From: a virus
Direction: 5' to 3' (one strand)
Length of the DNA stretch: 21,617 bases
IMG/VR virus record: IMGVR_UViG_3300035171_000019
Location: 1 to 21,617 of that record
Below the pieces are notes generated by a model that had not been told where the DNA came from, ran no database searches, and was given only the letters and a program-made list of their open reading frames with translations. A program made the position numbers and the translations under genes. Below, in pieces: positions 7,701-13,274 of this stretch. Each line of letters begins with the position of its first letter. Positions within the stretch are counted from its first letter, which is position 1.

Positions 7701-8010
7701 TGTCCTTGCCCGCCTGTAGTGCCGCCTCGCGCAGCATGCTGATGTCTTTCGCGCCCGCGTGGGTGGCGGCCTGGACGCCGGACATGGCCTTGTCGAAGTC
7801 GGCGGCGGCTTTGATCGCGTAGCCTGCCATGCCCGCGAGGGAGAGGCCGACGACGCCCGCTCGGTCGGCCACCTTGTCCAGGTGCCCGGCCTTGGACGCC
7901 TTGTCTATTCCGGTGGCGAAGTCTTTGGTTGCCGCGCCGGCGCGGCCGATGGCAGACATGTACTGCGAGACGTCCGCGGTGAGCTTGACTCCGACTGTGC
8001 GCAGCGCCAC
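4717..8010 (-). CDS. Tape measure protein with C-terminal M15/LAS-type peptidase-like domain
   Basis: This encodes 1097 residues. Residues about 65-260 match the TP901-type tape measure core (FDKAMSGVQAATHAG, TQAADAITELSKAGVSTADV, FKQMLLSLANPADKTKALMD). A hydrophobic segment at about 382-404 (IGSTITVMAALGGAALVLGA) could insert into the host membrane. Ala/Lys-rich coiled helices follow. At about 915-1020 there is a peptidase-like domain with a complete SxHxxGxAxD motif (His952, Asp959) and a HDHW motif (His1014, His1016). This suggests local peptidoglycan digestion during DNA entry. The start is GTG 8010 with AGAGGTGA upstream, just past the GT stop. At about 0.15 nm per residue (general knowledge) the tail would be roughly 160 nm. 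Confidence 0.95.
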   Translation of the reverse strand: MALRTVGVKLTADVSQYMSAIGRAGAATKDFATGIDKASKAGHLDKVADRAGVVGLSLAGMAGYAIKAAADFDKAMSGVQAATHAGAKDISMLREAALQAGKDTQYSATQAADAITELSKAGVSTADVLNGGLKGALSLAAAGQLSVGEAAETAASAMTQFKLSGKDIPHIADLLAAGAGKAQGSVHDLGYALNQSGLVAHQFGLSVEDTTGTLAAFASAGLTGSDAGTSFKQMLLSLANPADKTKALMDDLGISAYDAGGKFVGITNLAEQLKTKLGGLTQAQRDAALAQIFGSDAIRTANVLYQQGAAGIQTWIDKVNDQGYAAETARIQTDNLAGDIERLKGSIETLAIQAGSGANGGLRVLVKAVNGLVNAFSELPPWIGSTITVMAALGGAALVLGAGWIKLRKTTAAVRLELEAMGPATASAAAGMGRLSAAAGKTGLVFAALQIAGEVVSHFQKDLNPQLDALSVGLEQYAKSGKTAGEASRVLGDNMGDLKKTFDLVADTSNNRKDWARNLEGGLEAIIPGLKGTNESLAKTQERIGAVDTALAQMVSGGNASGAQAAFDALSKELATNGVSLEEVRKQFPAYAAALETSKASTMAAATATGDLNGQLSSGAQDQKKYKTATEAATAATNGQRDALSQLSDMMKQETDPVFGLLKAQEGLADAQKAATKATKEHGASSKEAKQATRDLAVAAIGLQGAVGSLGQTFNGKMTPSLYATLRAAGLSKTEIKNLEGQFKSAKKAADQYDGTYEAKATAPGAVAAKKQLDDAYTAANHFAGPYAANLNVTGQGKVEAELRKLSAMQQALKSANTIGRLNGAGDGPGFAGGGWTGPGAKYQPAGVVHADEFVVNKSARAPLESAKPGALDYMNATGQWPGYAGGGMVWPYPVNASKTKVPSPFFSAPGGSGGPGYKWMEAAVRMAFPGMPIYSDYRPGAITLTGNKSYHGFGRAVDFAPSKPLAEWINLHFMRATKELITPWQSLNIHNGSRHRYSALIENQHNFAGGNAHDHWAMKNGGTITEPIFGVGASGRTYSFGENYQPERVTPMWQNAGSGGGGVTVVLENHGVIGSRMEVQGWLAASIDDLRRKGKI

Positions 8011-8014
8011 GGCG

Positions 8015-8440
8015 TCACCTCTTCCGGATCGTGGTGCCCCAGAGGCGGGCTTCGGCGTTGCGGAGCGGCTTCTTGCCGGCGTCGGTCAGGCCGCTGATGG
8101 TCTCGGCGATCGCCCGCGTGGCGCGGCACAGGGACTGGTTGACCTCGAACTGGGGCGCTCCGGGCTTGCCCTCGTCGGACGTGCAGACGTCGAGCGGCCG
8201 CCCACACTTCGGGCACAGGCCGTCGCGGTAGAGCGCCAGCGCGATCAGCTCGGCCCGGTCCCGCTCGGTCCAGAGCGGCTCCCGGGTCGTCACCGACCGG
8301 ACCAGGCGCCCGCGTTCGTACTCGTACTCGGTGACCTCGACCGGCTCCCGGCCATCGAACTGTGACGGCGGAATGCCGAGGCGTTCGGCCGCCTCTACTC
8401 GGCGGCGATACCCCGCTTCGCTTTCGAAGCGGCGAGCGAG
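8015..8440 (-). CDS. Tail assembly chaperone GT, -1 frameshift extension
   Basis: This frame is open from the slippery site at 8440-8446 to the TGA at 8015. It would be made as the second half of a fusion: 171 residues of G (from 8952), then 141 residues here, 312 in total. The extension begins LARRFESEAGYRRRVEAAER and contains LGIPPSQFDGREP, VRSVTTREPLW and a CPKCG zinc-ribbon-like motif, which are features I associate with actinophage GT proteins. The only internal start option (GTG 8293) has no ribosome site, and conserved-looking sequence extends upstream of it through the G stop, so expression by frameshift is much more likely. GT, in low amounts relative to G, would help load tail tube subunits onto the tape measure, which is the next gene. 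Confidence 0.85.
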   Translation of the reverse strand, partial: LARRFESEAGYRRRVEAAERLGIPPSQFDGREPVEVTEYEYERGRLVRSVTTREPLWTERDRAELIALALYRDGLCPKCGRPLDVCTSDEGKPGAPQFEVNQSLCRATRAIAETISGLTDAGKKPLRNAEARLWGTTIRKR

Positions 8441-8952
8441 AAAGGGATGTCGATATCCGCCCGGTTCAGCAGGAAGGCGCCCATGCCGAGCAGCTCGAAC
8501 TGCCGGTCGGTGATCGCGTCGAACAGGGCCGCCCAGTCCTCTTCGTCCAGCTCAGGATCTACGACGGATTGGCGGATGAGGCCCTCGTAGAAGGTGTCTA
8601 CGTTAAGCTGCATACCCCTGTCCCGCTCGACGATCTCGTCGTTGCCACCGCGGCGGGGCGGGTGACTAAGGGCCAGAGCCCGGTACTTCGGCTTGGACAA
8701 TGCGCGCAGGGTGAACGTCACCGTGCTCTCGCGCATCTCGGCCTCGAGGGCTTCAATCCGCTCGACGATCTCACCGACGCCGCTGCCCGCGAGGCTGTCG
8801 CCCTGCTTCTGCTGCGCCTGCTCAAGGTCGCGTTCGGCCTGCTCATGGTCGGCGACCAGGTCTCCGCGTAGGCAGATTTCGACGGTGCGCTCGGGCAGCT
8901 TCGCCTCGGCGAGCATCGCCTTGAAGTTCTTCAGGGTGGCCTTGCCGCTCAT
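8395..8952 (-). CDS. Tail assembly chaperone G
   Basis: This encodes 185 residues lying between the major tail protein and the tape measure, the usual place of the G gene. It is charged and helical, with a coiled stretch at about 36-80 (EQAERDLEQAQQKQGDS, EIVERIEALEAEMRES), then a globular part around VDTFYEGLIRQSVVDPELD and EEDWAALFDAI. ATG 8952 has GGGAGAA four bases upstream. Its last 15 codons hold the slippery heptamer and hairpin for the -1 shift into GT; without the shift, translation stops at the TAG at 8395. G coats the tape measure during tail assembly and is usually absent from the virion. Confidence 0.9.
   Translation of the reverse strand: MSGKATLKNFKAMLAEAKLPERTVEICLRGDLVADHEQAERDLEQAQQKQGDSLAGSGVGEIVERIEALEAEMRESTVTFTLRALSKPKYRALALSHPPRRGGNDEIVERDRGMQLNVDTFYEGLIRQSVVDPELDEEDWAALFDAITDRQFELLGMGAFLLNRADIDIPFSLAASKAKRGIAAE
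8413..8446 (-). promoter_or_regulatory. Programmed -1 ribosomal frameshift signal (CCCTTTC + hairpin)
   Basis: In the G frame the codons ATC CCT TTC contain the heptamer C CCT TTC (8446-8440), a perfect X XXY YYZ slippery site. After a 7-base spacer comes a perfect 8-bp stem, CCGCTTCG (8432-8425) with CGAAGCGG (8420-8413), and the loop AAAG. The -1 frame entered here is open for 141 codons. Heptamer, spacer and stem-loop all fit the standard -1 frameshift model. Confidence 0.88.
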
Positions 8953-8985
8953 GGTTCTCCCGCTCCCGATTCCTCCCGAGGAAGC

Positions 8986-9017
8986 GCCCGGCCAGCTCGG
9001 GAGGAGACTGGCCGGGC
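8986..9017 (-). other. 10-bp perfect inverted repeat between terminator and chaperone gene
   Basis: GCCCGGCCAG and CTGGCCGGGC pair perfectly over 10 bp with a 12-base loop. On the transcript it lies 3 bases after the T-run of the terminator and about 33 bases before the chaperone start. It has no T-run of its own. It may protect the 5' end of the readthrough or processed tail mRNA, or tune the terminator; this is inferred. Confidence 0.65.
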
Positions 9018-9020
9018 ACG

Positions 9021-9054
9021 AAAAAACCCCGCGAAACCATGGGGGCTTCCGGGG
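9021..9054 (-). terminator. Rho-independent terminator after the major tail protein gene
   Basis: On the minus strand CCCCG-GAAGCC pairs with GGTTTC-G-CGGGG (one G-U pair and one bulged G) around a CCCAT loop, followed by a run of six T. It lies 28 bases after the stop of the major tail protein gene. It should lower readthrough into the chaperone and tape measure genes, matching the large need for tail tube subunits relative to tape measure. Confidence 0.85.
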
Positions 9055-9081
9055 CGTCTTGTACTTACGAAGCAGGTAGAA

Positions 9082-9576
9082 CTAGGCGACAGCGGCGCGG
9101 AGCGACGGGCCGGTGCCCGCAGCGCCGGCGGTGATCTTCATCGGGATCTCGTACCGCTCGACCGAGTTCGGCTCCGGGTCCATGCGCGCGACCTCGCCGC
9201 ACAGCGCCGGGTAGACCTCGACGCCCTGCGTCGACGTCCACGCGGTCGCCTGGGCGACCGACCGGCGGATCACAATGAACCCGGCGGTATCGCGGATCAG
9301 CGTGGTGAAGATCGTGTCGCCCGACGCCTGCTTCTTCAGCCGCAGCCGGGTATTGGAGAAGGACGCCCGGCCATTGACGTTGGAGGTGAACACCGACGCC
9401 AGCGAGGACGTGTCGACGTCGGCGGTGTCCGGCTGGAACCCGGACAGGCCATCGGCGGTCAGCGTCGACGTCAGGTCGATGCCCGCGTTCAGTTCGGTCG
9501 TGGTCGGGGCGTTCTGGTTGCTGATGCTCGTGACCCAGTAGACCCTGGTCTTGCCATCAGCGGGGACGTCGGCCAT
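9082..9576 (-). CDS. Major tail protein
   Basis: This encodes 164 residues. Typical tube-protein features are an N-terminal VYWVTSISNQNAPTTTELNA segment and the ELNAGIDLTSTLTADGLSGF loop. A beta-rich body (RASFSNTRLRLKKQASGD, FIVIRRSVAQATAWTSTQGV) and a C-terminal ERYEIPMKITAGA strand follow. It fits the size and position of the siphovirus tube subunit, directly before the G/GT chaperone. ATG 9576 is preceded by AAGGAG at 8 bases, a strong ribosome site suited to an abundant protein. The terminator directly downstream isolates its expression. It should polymerise as rings around the tape measure to form the tail tube. Confidence 0.9.
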   Translation of the reverse strand: MADVPADGKTRVYWVTSISNQNAPTTTELNAGIDLTSTLTADGLSGFQPDTADVDTSSLASVFTSNVNGRASFSNTRLRLKKQASGDTIFTTLIRDTAGFIVIRRSVAQATAWTSTQGVEVYPALCGEVARMDPEPNSVERYEIPMKITAGAAGTGPSLRAAVA

Positions 9577-9588
9577 TCACCTACTCCT

Positions 9589-9897
9589 TTACTTGTCGCC
9601 GCTGGTGGCGGACTTGGCGGGAGAACTCTTGGGCGCCGGCCCGTCGACCGGCTCGTCGTAGCCGTCGGGTCCGGACGGGAACCAGCCGAGGCCCGCGTGC
9701 AGCAGGACGGCCTCGTGGTTCATGACGCCCTTGCCGCCGTGCACCTCGTGGCGGACCCACTGGAACTCCTGGCCGGTCGGCTCGGTCGTCTCCGACCAGC
9801 CGCGGACCTTCGTCCACTCGTCGCGCGCCTCGGCGCCGACGACGCGGGCCTTCACGCCCTCCACATCGGCGATCCAGTACTCGGTCTTGTCGGTCAT
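9589..9897 (-). CDS. Small hypothetical protein of the head-tail junction region
   Basis: This encodes 102 residues. The frame is open further upstream, but ATG 9897 is preferred: it has GAGGAG 9 bases upstream and the peptide then begins MTDKTEYWIADVEGVKARV. The first 70 residues look like a small compact domain (EYWIADVEG, PTGQEFQWVRHEVHGG, LLHAGLGWFPSGP). The last 30 residues are Pro/Ser/Lys-rich and probably disordered. It lies between a beta-rich structural protein and the major tail protein. Similar short proteins occur at this position in other actinophages, but I cannot name a function. Confidence 0.75.
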   Translation of the reverse strand: MTDKTEYWIADVEGVKARVVGAEARDEWTKVRGWSETTEPTGQEFQWVRHEVHGGKGVMNHEAVLLHAGLGWFPSGPDGYDEPVDGPAPKSSPAKSATSGDK

Positions 9898-9910
9898 CGC
9901 GAAGCGCTCC

Positions 9911-10243
9911 TCAGGCGGTGTAGAGCTCGTAGGTGACTCCGGTGAGCGCACCGGAGAAGGTCACGGTCGCGACGTTGGAGCTGTTGATCGCCCCCCGGGG
10001 GACGAGGATCATCCGCACGCCGGTGGCCGGCGCGGCTACGGCGGTGACCGTGCCCGGGTTGCTGATGCTCGTGAAGCCCGGATCCTGGATCGCGACGTTG
10101 GTGGCCGTGCCCGTGGTGATCACACGCAGGAACCAGCCGTTCGGGCCGGCAGTGCCGCCGGAGATCGTGTCCGACGCCGACGGCGTGATCGCCGAGGGGG
10201 TCGTGCCGGTCGTCACGACCGACTGAGGCGAAACGAGCGCCAT
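9911..10243 (-). CDS. Small beta-rich structural protein, unknown
   Basis: This encodes 110 residues from ATG 10243, which has AAGGAGG 6 bases upstream. The open frame extends to 10483, but that extension is the antisense shadow of the plus-strand membrane gene and has no similar ribosome site. The sequence is Thr/Ser/Gly/Val-rich and beta-predicted (SDTISGGTAGPNGWFLRVIT, GVRMILVPRGAINSSNVATV), resembling a single Ig-like or jelly-roll fold. It lies between the tail completion gene and the major tail protein, so a minor virion or tail component is likely. Family not recognised. Confidence 0.7.
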   Translation of the reverse strand: MALVSPQSVVTTGTTPSAITPSASDTISGGTAGPNGWFLRVITTGTATNVAIQDPGFTSISNPGTVTAVAAPATGVRMILVPRGAINSSNVATVTFSGALTGVTYELYTA

Positions 10244-10318
10244 TCGGCGCCTCCTTCGGGGAGAAATCGGACAGGGCATCCGCCGAACAGCGGACAGTGA
10301 TCTCGTGCATGCGGGCCG

Positions 10319-10324
10319 TACCCT
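10319..10324 (+). promoter_or_regulatory. Putative -10 box of a leaderless promoter
   Basis: TACCCT matches the TANNNT form of actinobacterial -10 boxes and ends 7 bases before the ATG at 10332, so transcription would start at or next to the start codon. No Shine-Dalgarno sequence with proper spacing is present. Leaderless mRNAs with exactly this geometry are common in actinobacteria. There is no clear -35 box. Confidence 0.5.
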
Positions 10325-10331
10325 GCGAGGC

Positions 10332-10508
10332 ATGGCATCGACGAGACCCGAATCCCGCTGGACGCTGAGCAGCGTCGGCAACCGAGTGATGTGGGCGGTC
10401 GTGGCCGCGTTCCTGACCTGGCTGGTCTTCCACGGCGCGGTCCTGCCGATCGCCGTCGGCCTCGTCGTGCTCGCGATCCTCACCGCCGTGGCGGCCTCAC
10501 GCCGTTAG
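10332..10508 (+). CDS. Opposite-strand 58-residue membrane protein (moron-like)
   Basis: This encodes 58 residues: a polar, basic N-terminus (MASTRPESRWTLSSVGNR), then two hydrophobic segments (about 20-33 and 36-53) and a terminal Arg-Arg. Third codon positions are strongly G/C, as in real genes here, and the minus-strand genes leave a matching gap (10244-10504). An upstream ATG at 10305 is less likely: it has no ribosome site, while ATG 10332 has a -10 box at leaderless distance. Its stop overlaps the stop of the convergent tail completion gene by 2 bases. A self-contained membrane gene opposite to the structural operon is the layout of a moron, which typically serves lysogenic conversion or superinfection exclusion. 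That function is inferred only. Confidence 0.7.
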   Translation: MASTRPESRWTLSSVGNRVMWAVVAAFLTWLVFHGAVLPIAVGLVVLAILTAVAASRR

Positions 10509-10945
10509 CCCGGAACGCTCCGCCAGCCGTACACGTCGGTCTGGTCATAGACCGTCGTCCCCGGGATCTCTTCGTTGCGCTGCGGCGGCTGGCCGTCGAT
10601 CCATTCGATGGGGAAACAGGACCGGCCAGAAATCAGGAGCACCTTGTCGAGCACCGCAGCACGCACCCGGCCGGACACCGCCCGGGCCGCGCGAGCGGCC
10701 TGCGGGTCGCCGCCGATGGAGTGCACAACCGCGACCGCGTCAATCGCCGCCGAGTCTCCGGCCAGCGAGATCGCGTCGGGGGCGACGAGTCCATTCGGTG
10801 TCTGGATGTAGAACTCGACCTTCGCGTATGGCGGTGCCGCGCCATCGTCGACCTTGCTGTCGTATGCGACGAGCGTCGGCGAGCCCGGCGCAGCGAGTAG
10901 GAGAGCCCAGAAGCCGTCGAAGAGATCCTGTACCGGCCAGCTCAT
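10505..10945 (-). CDS. Tail completion / tail terminator protein
   Basis: This encodes 146 residues. It starts MSWPVQDLFDGFWALLLAAP, a helix, followed by an alternating alpha/beta body (PYAKVEFYIQTPNGLVAPDA, then DAVAVVHSIGGDPQAARAAR, AAVLDKVLL) and ends with strands around RSCFPIEWIDGQPPQRNEEI. Length, composition and position directly after the gp10-like gene fit the family that caps the tail tube and joins it to the head connector. The start overlaps the previous stop as ATGA, so translation is probably coupled. Identification rests mainly on gene order and the overall pattern. Confidence 0.75.
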   Translation of the reverse strand: MSWPVQDLFDGFWALLLAAPGSPTLVAYDSKVDDGAAPPYAKVEFYIQTPNGLVAPDAISLAGDSAAIDAVAVVHSIGGDPQAARAARAVSGRVRAAVLDKVLLISGRSCFPIEWIDGQPPQRNEEIPGTTVYDQTDVYGWRSVPG

Positions 10946-11331
10946 CCCAGGCCCAGCGCTTTCACGGCTAGGTCCTCCATCGCCTTCTCGAACCGCGGCT
11001 GCTCGGCGTCGGCGGCCGGGCGCATGAACGGCATCGCCGCGTTCTTGATCGTCCCGAACTCGGCGATGTTGCCCAGCGGGCCCTGGGGCTTCGAGTGGTT
11101 GGGGCCAATTTCAGCGGCCGGGCCTTTGAGGCTGCGGTACATGTCGAAGTCGATCGAGGCGGGTAGCCGGCGCAGACGTGGGTGACCGGAAATCCGGCGG
11201 GCGCCGTCCTTTTTGATGTTCAGTGCGCCCTTGAAGACGACGGCCTCGGTGTCCTTCTCCGCCACGGCGGACGCCTTCGTGATCGCGTCTGCGAACGCGG
11301 TGACCTCATGCGCGTCGAAACCCCAGCTCAT
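10942..11331 (-). CDS. HK97 gp10-like tail component
   Basis: This encodes 129 residues from ATG 11331, which overlaps the previous stop as ATGA and has GGAGG about 10 bases upstream; the seven-residue longer version is less likely. The N-terminal helix contains VTAFADAITKASAVAEKDTE, then a basic patch VFKGALNIKKDGARRI, and a C-terminal segment with IAEFGTIKNAAMPFMRPAAD. The 'EFGT...PFMRPA' signature is characteristic of the HK97 gp10 family, which takes part in tail formation at the head-tail joint. Its neighbours, a DUF6093-like connector upstream and a tail completion protein downstream, fit. Confidence 0.85.
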   Translation of the reverse strand: MSWGFDAHEVTAFADAITKASAVAEKDTEAVVFKGALNIKKDGARRISGHPRLRRLPASIDFDMYRSLKGPAAEIGPNHSKPQGPLGNIAEFGTIKNAAMPFMRPAADAEQPRFEKAMEDLAVKALGLG

Positions 11332-11732
11332 GAGCCCGTCACCTCCGTGCAAGACACCCGGCGGGCCGTCGGCTCGCTCTTGTGAGCTAGGTCGTGCACC
11401 AGAAACGTGCGGCCGACGAGATCCTGATCGTTGACCGACGCCGTGATCAGCACCTGGTCGCCGACCTTCAGGCCCTCGGTCCCGGCGACGGGGAGCTGCA
11501 CGTCGATGCGCTGCTCGAGGATGTAGTCCTGACCGACGTCATGCGGGCGACCGATACCGGTGATCTGCTGCACCCGGCACTTCCCCGCGAACAGCTGGGT
11601 GTAGGACTGCGTCGGGTACCCGGTCACCGGGTCCGTTGTCCCGCCGACGTTCGCGCGCCGGATCGTGCACGCGTCGACCATGCCGGCTTCGGCGGCGGCC
11701 TGACCGCGGACGAGGACGGAGGCGCGGGACAT
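11328..11732 (-). CDS. Head-tail connector, DUF6093-like
   Basis: This encodes 134 residues. An N-terminal helix (SRASVLVRGQAAAEAGMVDA) leads into a beta-barrel-like body with CTIRRANVGGTTDPVTGYPT, LFAGKCRVQQITG, QRIDVQLPVAGTEGLKVGDQ and DLVGRTFLVHDLA. This pattern is that of small stopper or connector proteins of siphoviruses, and I recognise it as DUF6093-like. ATG 11732 has GAGGAGG seven bases upstream. It lies between the Arg/Pro repeat gene and the gp10-like gene. It should plug or extend the portal-connector channel. Confidence 0.8.
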   Translation of the reverse strand: MSRASVLVRGQAAAEAGMVDACTIRRANVGGTTDPVTGYPTQSYTQLFAGKCRVQQITGIGRPHDVGQDYILEQRIDVQLPVAGTEGLKVGDQVLITASVNDQDLVGRTFLVHDLAHKSEPTARRVSCTEVTGS

Positions 11733-11742
11733 CGGGGCCTCC

Positions 11743-13230
11743 TCAGTCGTTGCAGCTGCAGGGCCGGACGGTGGTACCGCTGCCCGGGCGGGCGGTCATC
11801 CCCGATCCGGACCGGGTCGTGGTGCCCAGGTTCGGGCGGTGTGTTGTGCAGTCGCAGACCTCGGCGGCGGGCGTGACAGCCTGGCCCCGGAACAGGCCGG
11901 CGATGCGACGTTTGAACCTGGCGAGGACCGGCACGTACGCCGGCGGCACGATGACCACCTGCGGCGGGACGGGCATCGCCGCGCGCGGGCGGGCCAGCCG
12001 CAGGCCCTTCAGACGCGAACGGACCGGACGCGGCGGGTAGGCAGGCGGCGTCACCACGATCTGCGGCGGCGCCGGCATTGCAGCCCGGCCGCGGCGTGGC
12101 GCCATCGGGTGGGGACGGAGGTGCGGCGCTGTCGGGACGGCGGCCTGACTGTTGACCGGCGCGGCGGTGCGGGGCCGGAACAGGCGCAGCCACTTCAGCC
12201 GCGGCCGTACAGATGCCGGGACGTACGCGGGCGGGGTGACCGCGACCTGGCCGGGCGCCGGCGTGGCCGTGCGGCCACGGAAGATCCGCAGGCCACGCAG
12301 CCGGGTACGGACCGGGCGCACCGGATACGCGGGAGCGTTGACCACTACCTGCGCCGGCACCGGGGTGAACATCTCACCGCGGCGAGCCAGCAGACCCCGC
12401 AGGCGTCGCGGCTGCTTGATGCCGGTGAACGGGAACGGCGGGTTGACCTGGGCGCGGACCGGCGTCGAGGCGCGCGCCCGGCGTGGTGGCGGCTGGGTCC
12501 GGCGGCGGGCCTGCTGCGACGGCGGATAGGTTGCCGCTGCGGCCGACGCCGCCTTGATGACGATCGCCGCGGCGGCATAGTTGAACAGCGAGCTGCCGCC
12601 GGGACGCAGGTCTACCCAGTCGACCGTGGTGGAGGTCGACCCGGTACGGATCTCCGATTCGAGCGAGCCCCAGTTGGTGTTGTTGAGGTCGTCGATCTCG
12701 GTGAACGCCGAGCCGGGGCTGATATTCGCCGTGACCTTGTCGGCGAAGACGAACCCGAACACCTCGTCGCCGGCTGCGGGGGCGGCCGACAATGTGACGG
12801 TCGCCGGGTCTGGCGGCCCGGTGAAGCCGCCGTTCTGACTGTTGCCGCCGGTGCCACCGACCGGTGTGCCGGTGTTGTAGCCGGTGTAGCAGACCACCGA
12901 CACGCCGTAGAGCCCAGCCGTGCGGCCCGACGTCGACAGCGTCACCGTCATCGACGAACCGGTCGTGACCGGCGCCGTCCAGATCTTCACCAGCGACGGA
13001 AACGCCGTCGGGGCGGCGACCGCGGTCGCCTGCTGCGTCCAGGTCAGGCCGCCGCCGGAGATCGTCAGTGCCGACGTCGGGTCGGTGGTGGTGCCGTTGT
13101 TCTCGACGTACGCGACGCCCACGACCAGCAGCGAGCTGCTGTTCGGGGTGAAGCTCGACGAGGTGAAGTTGCCGGTGCCGAAGTTCCCGGAGGTGATCTG
13201 GCCGAGAAGGTTGGTGCGCGACAGCGCCAT
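11743..13230 (-). CDS. Beta-sandwich protein with Arg/Pro-rich 34-residue repeats and Cys tail
   Basis: This encodes 495 residues in three parts. Residues 1-228 are a Ser/Thr/Gly-rich beta domain (SSLLVVGVAYVENNG, VKIWTAPVTTGSSMTVTLS, FNYAAAAIVIKAA), probably a jelly-roll. Residues 229-458 are very basic and Pro-rich, with units starting at 256, 289, 323, 357, 385, 419 and 453; most are exactly 34 residues long and follow P-x-x-Q-[VI]-x-V-x-P-P-A-Y-x-P then R-x-R-L-[KR]-x-L-R. Residues 459-495 hold CDC, three RPxxGTT-like repeats and CSC. ATG 13230 has GAGGAG upstream, but rather far. It sits among connector genes, so it is probably a virion protein. I have seen similar Arg/Pro repeats in other actinophages, but no function is known to me. 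Capsid decoration or nucleic acid contact are guesses. Confidence 0.85.
   Translation of the reverse strand: MALSRTNLLGQITSGNFGTGNFTSSSFTPNSSSLLVVGVAYVENNGTTTDPTSALTISGGGLTWTQQATAVAAPTAFPSLVKIWTAPVTTGSSMTVTLSTSGRTAGLYGVSVVCYTGYNTGTPVGGTGGNSQNGGFTGPPDPATVTLSAAPAAGDEVFGFVFADKVTANISPGSAFTEIDDLNNTNWGSLESEIRTGSTSTTVDWVDLRPGGSSLFNYAAAAIVIKAASAAAATYPPSQQARRRTQPPPRRARASTPVRAQVNPPFPFTGIKQPRRLRGLLARRGEMFTPVPAQVVVNAPAYPVRPVRTRLRGLRIFRGRTATPAPGQVAVTPPAYVPASVRPRLKWLRLFRPRTAAPVNSQAAVPTAPHLRPHPMAPRRGRAAMPAPPQIVVTPPAYPPRPVRSRLKGLRLARPRAAMPVPPQVVIVPPAYVPVLARFKRRIAGLFRGQAVTPAAEVCDCTTHRPNLGTTTRSGSGMTARPGSGTTVRPCSCND
11875..12465 (-). repeat. Tandem coding repeats with ~102-bp period (Arg/Pro 34-mers)
   Basis: Six diverged units lie at residues 256-288, 289-322, 323-356, 357-384, 385-418 and 419-452 of the host protein. 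Four units are 34 residues, one is 33 and one is 28. Each alternates a hydrophobic-Pro part (QVVVxPPAY) with a cationic helix-like part (VRxRLKGLRLxRPR). The period is kept while residues vary, consistent with old duplications under selection. Confidence 0.85.
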
Positions 13231-13274
13231 GCCGTGCCCCGCTCCTCAGCTACCGACCGACCGCGGGGGGCGAA

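Noticed and set aside
8015-8293. Independent 92-residue gene starting with GTG 8293
   Set aside because: No ribosome site, and GT-like sequence continues upstream in the same frame to the slippery site, so it is read by frameshifting.
10244-10483. N-terminal extension of the 110-residue beta-rich protein
   Set aside because: It is Arg/Thr-rich antisense of the plus-strand membrane gene, and ATG 10243 has a strong AAGGAGG.
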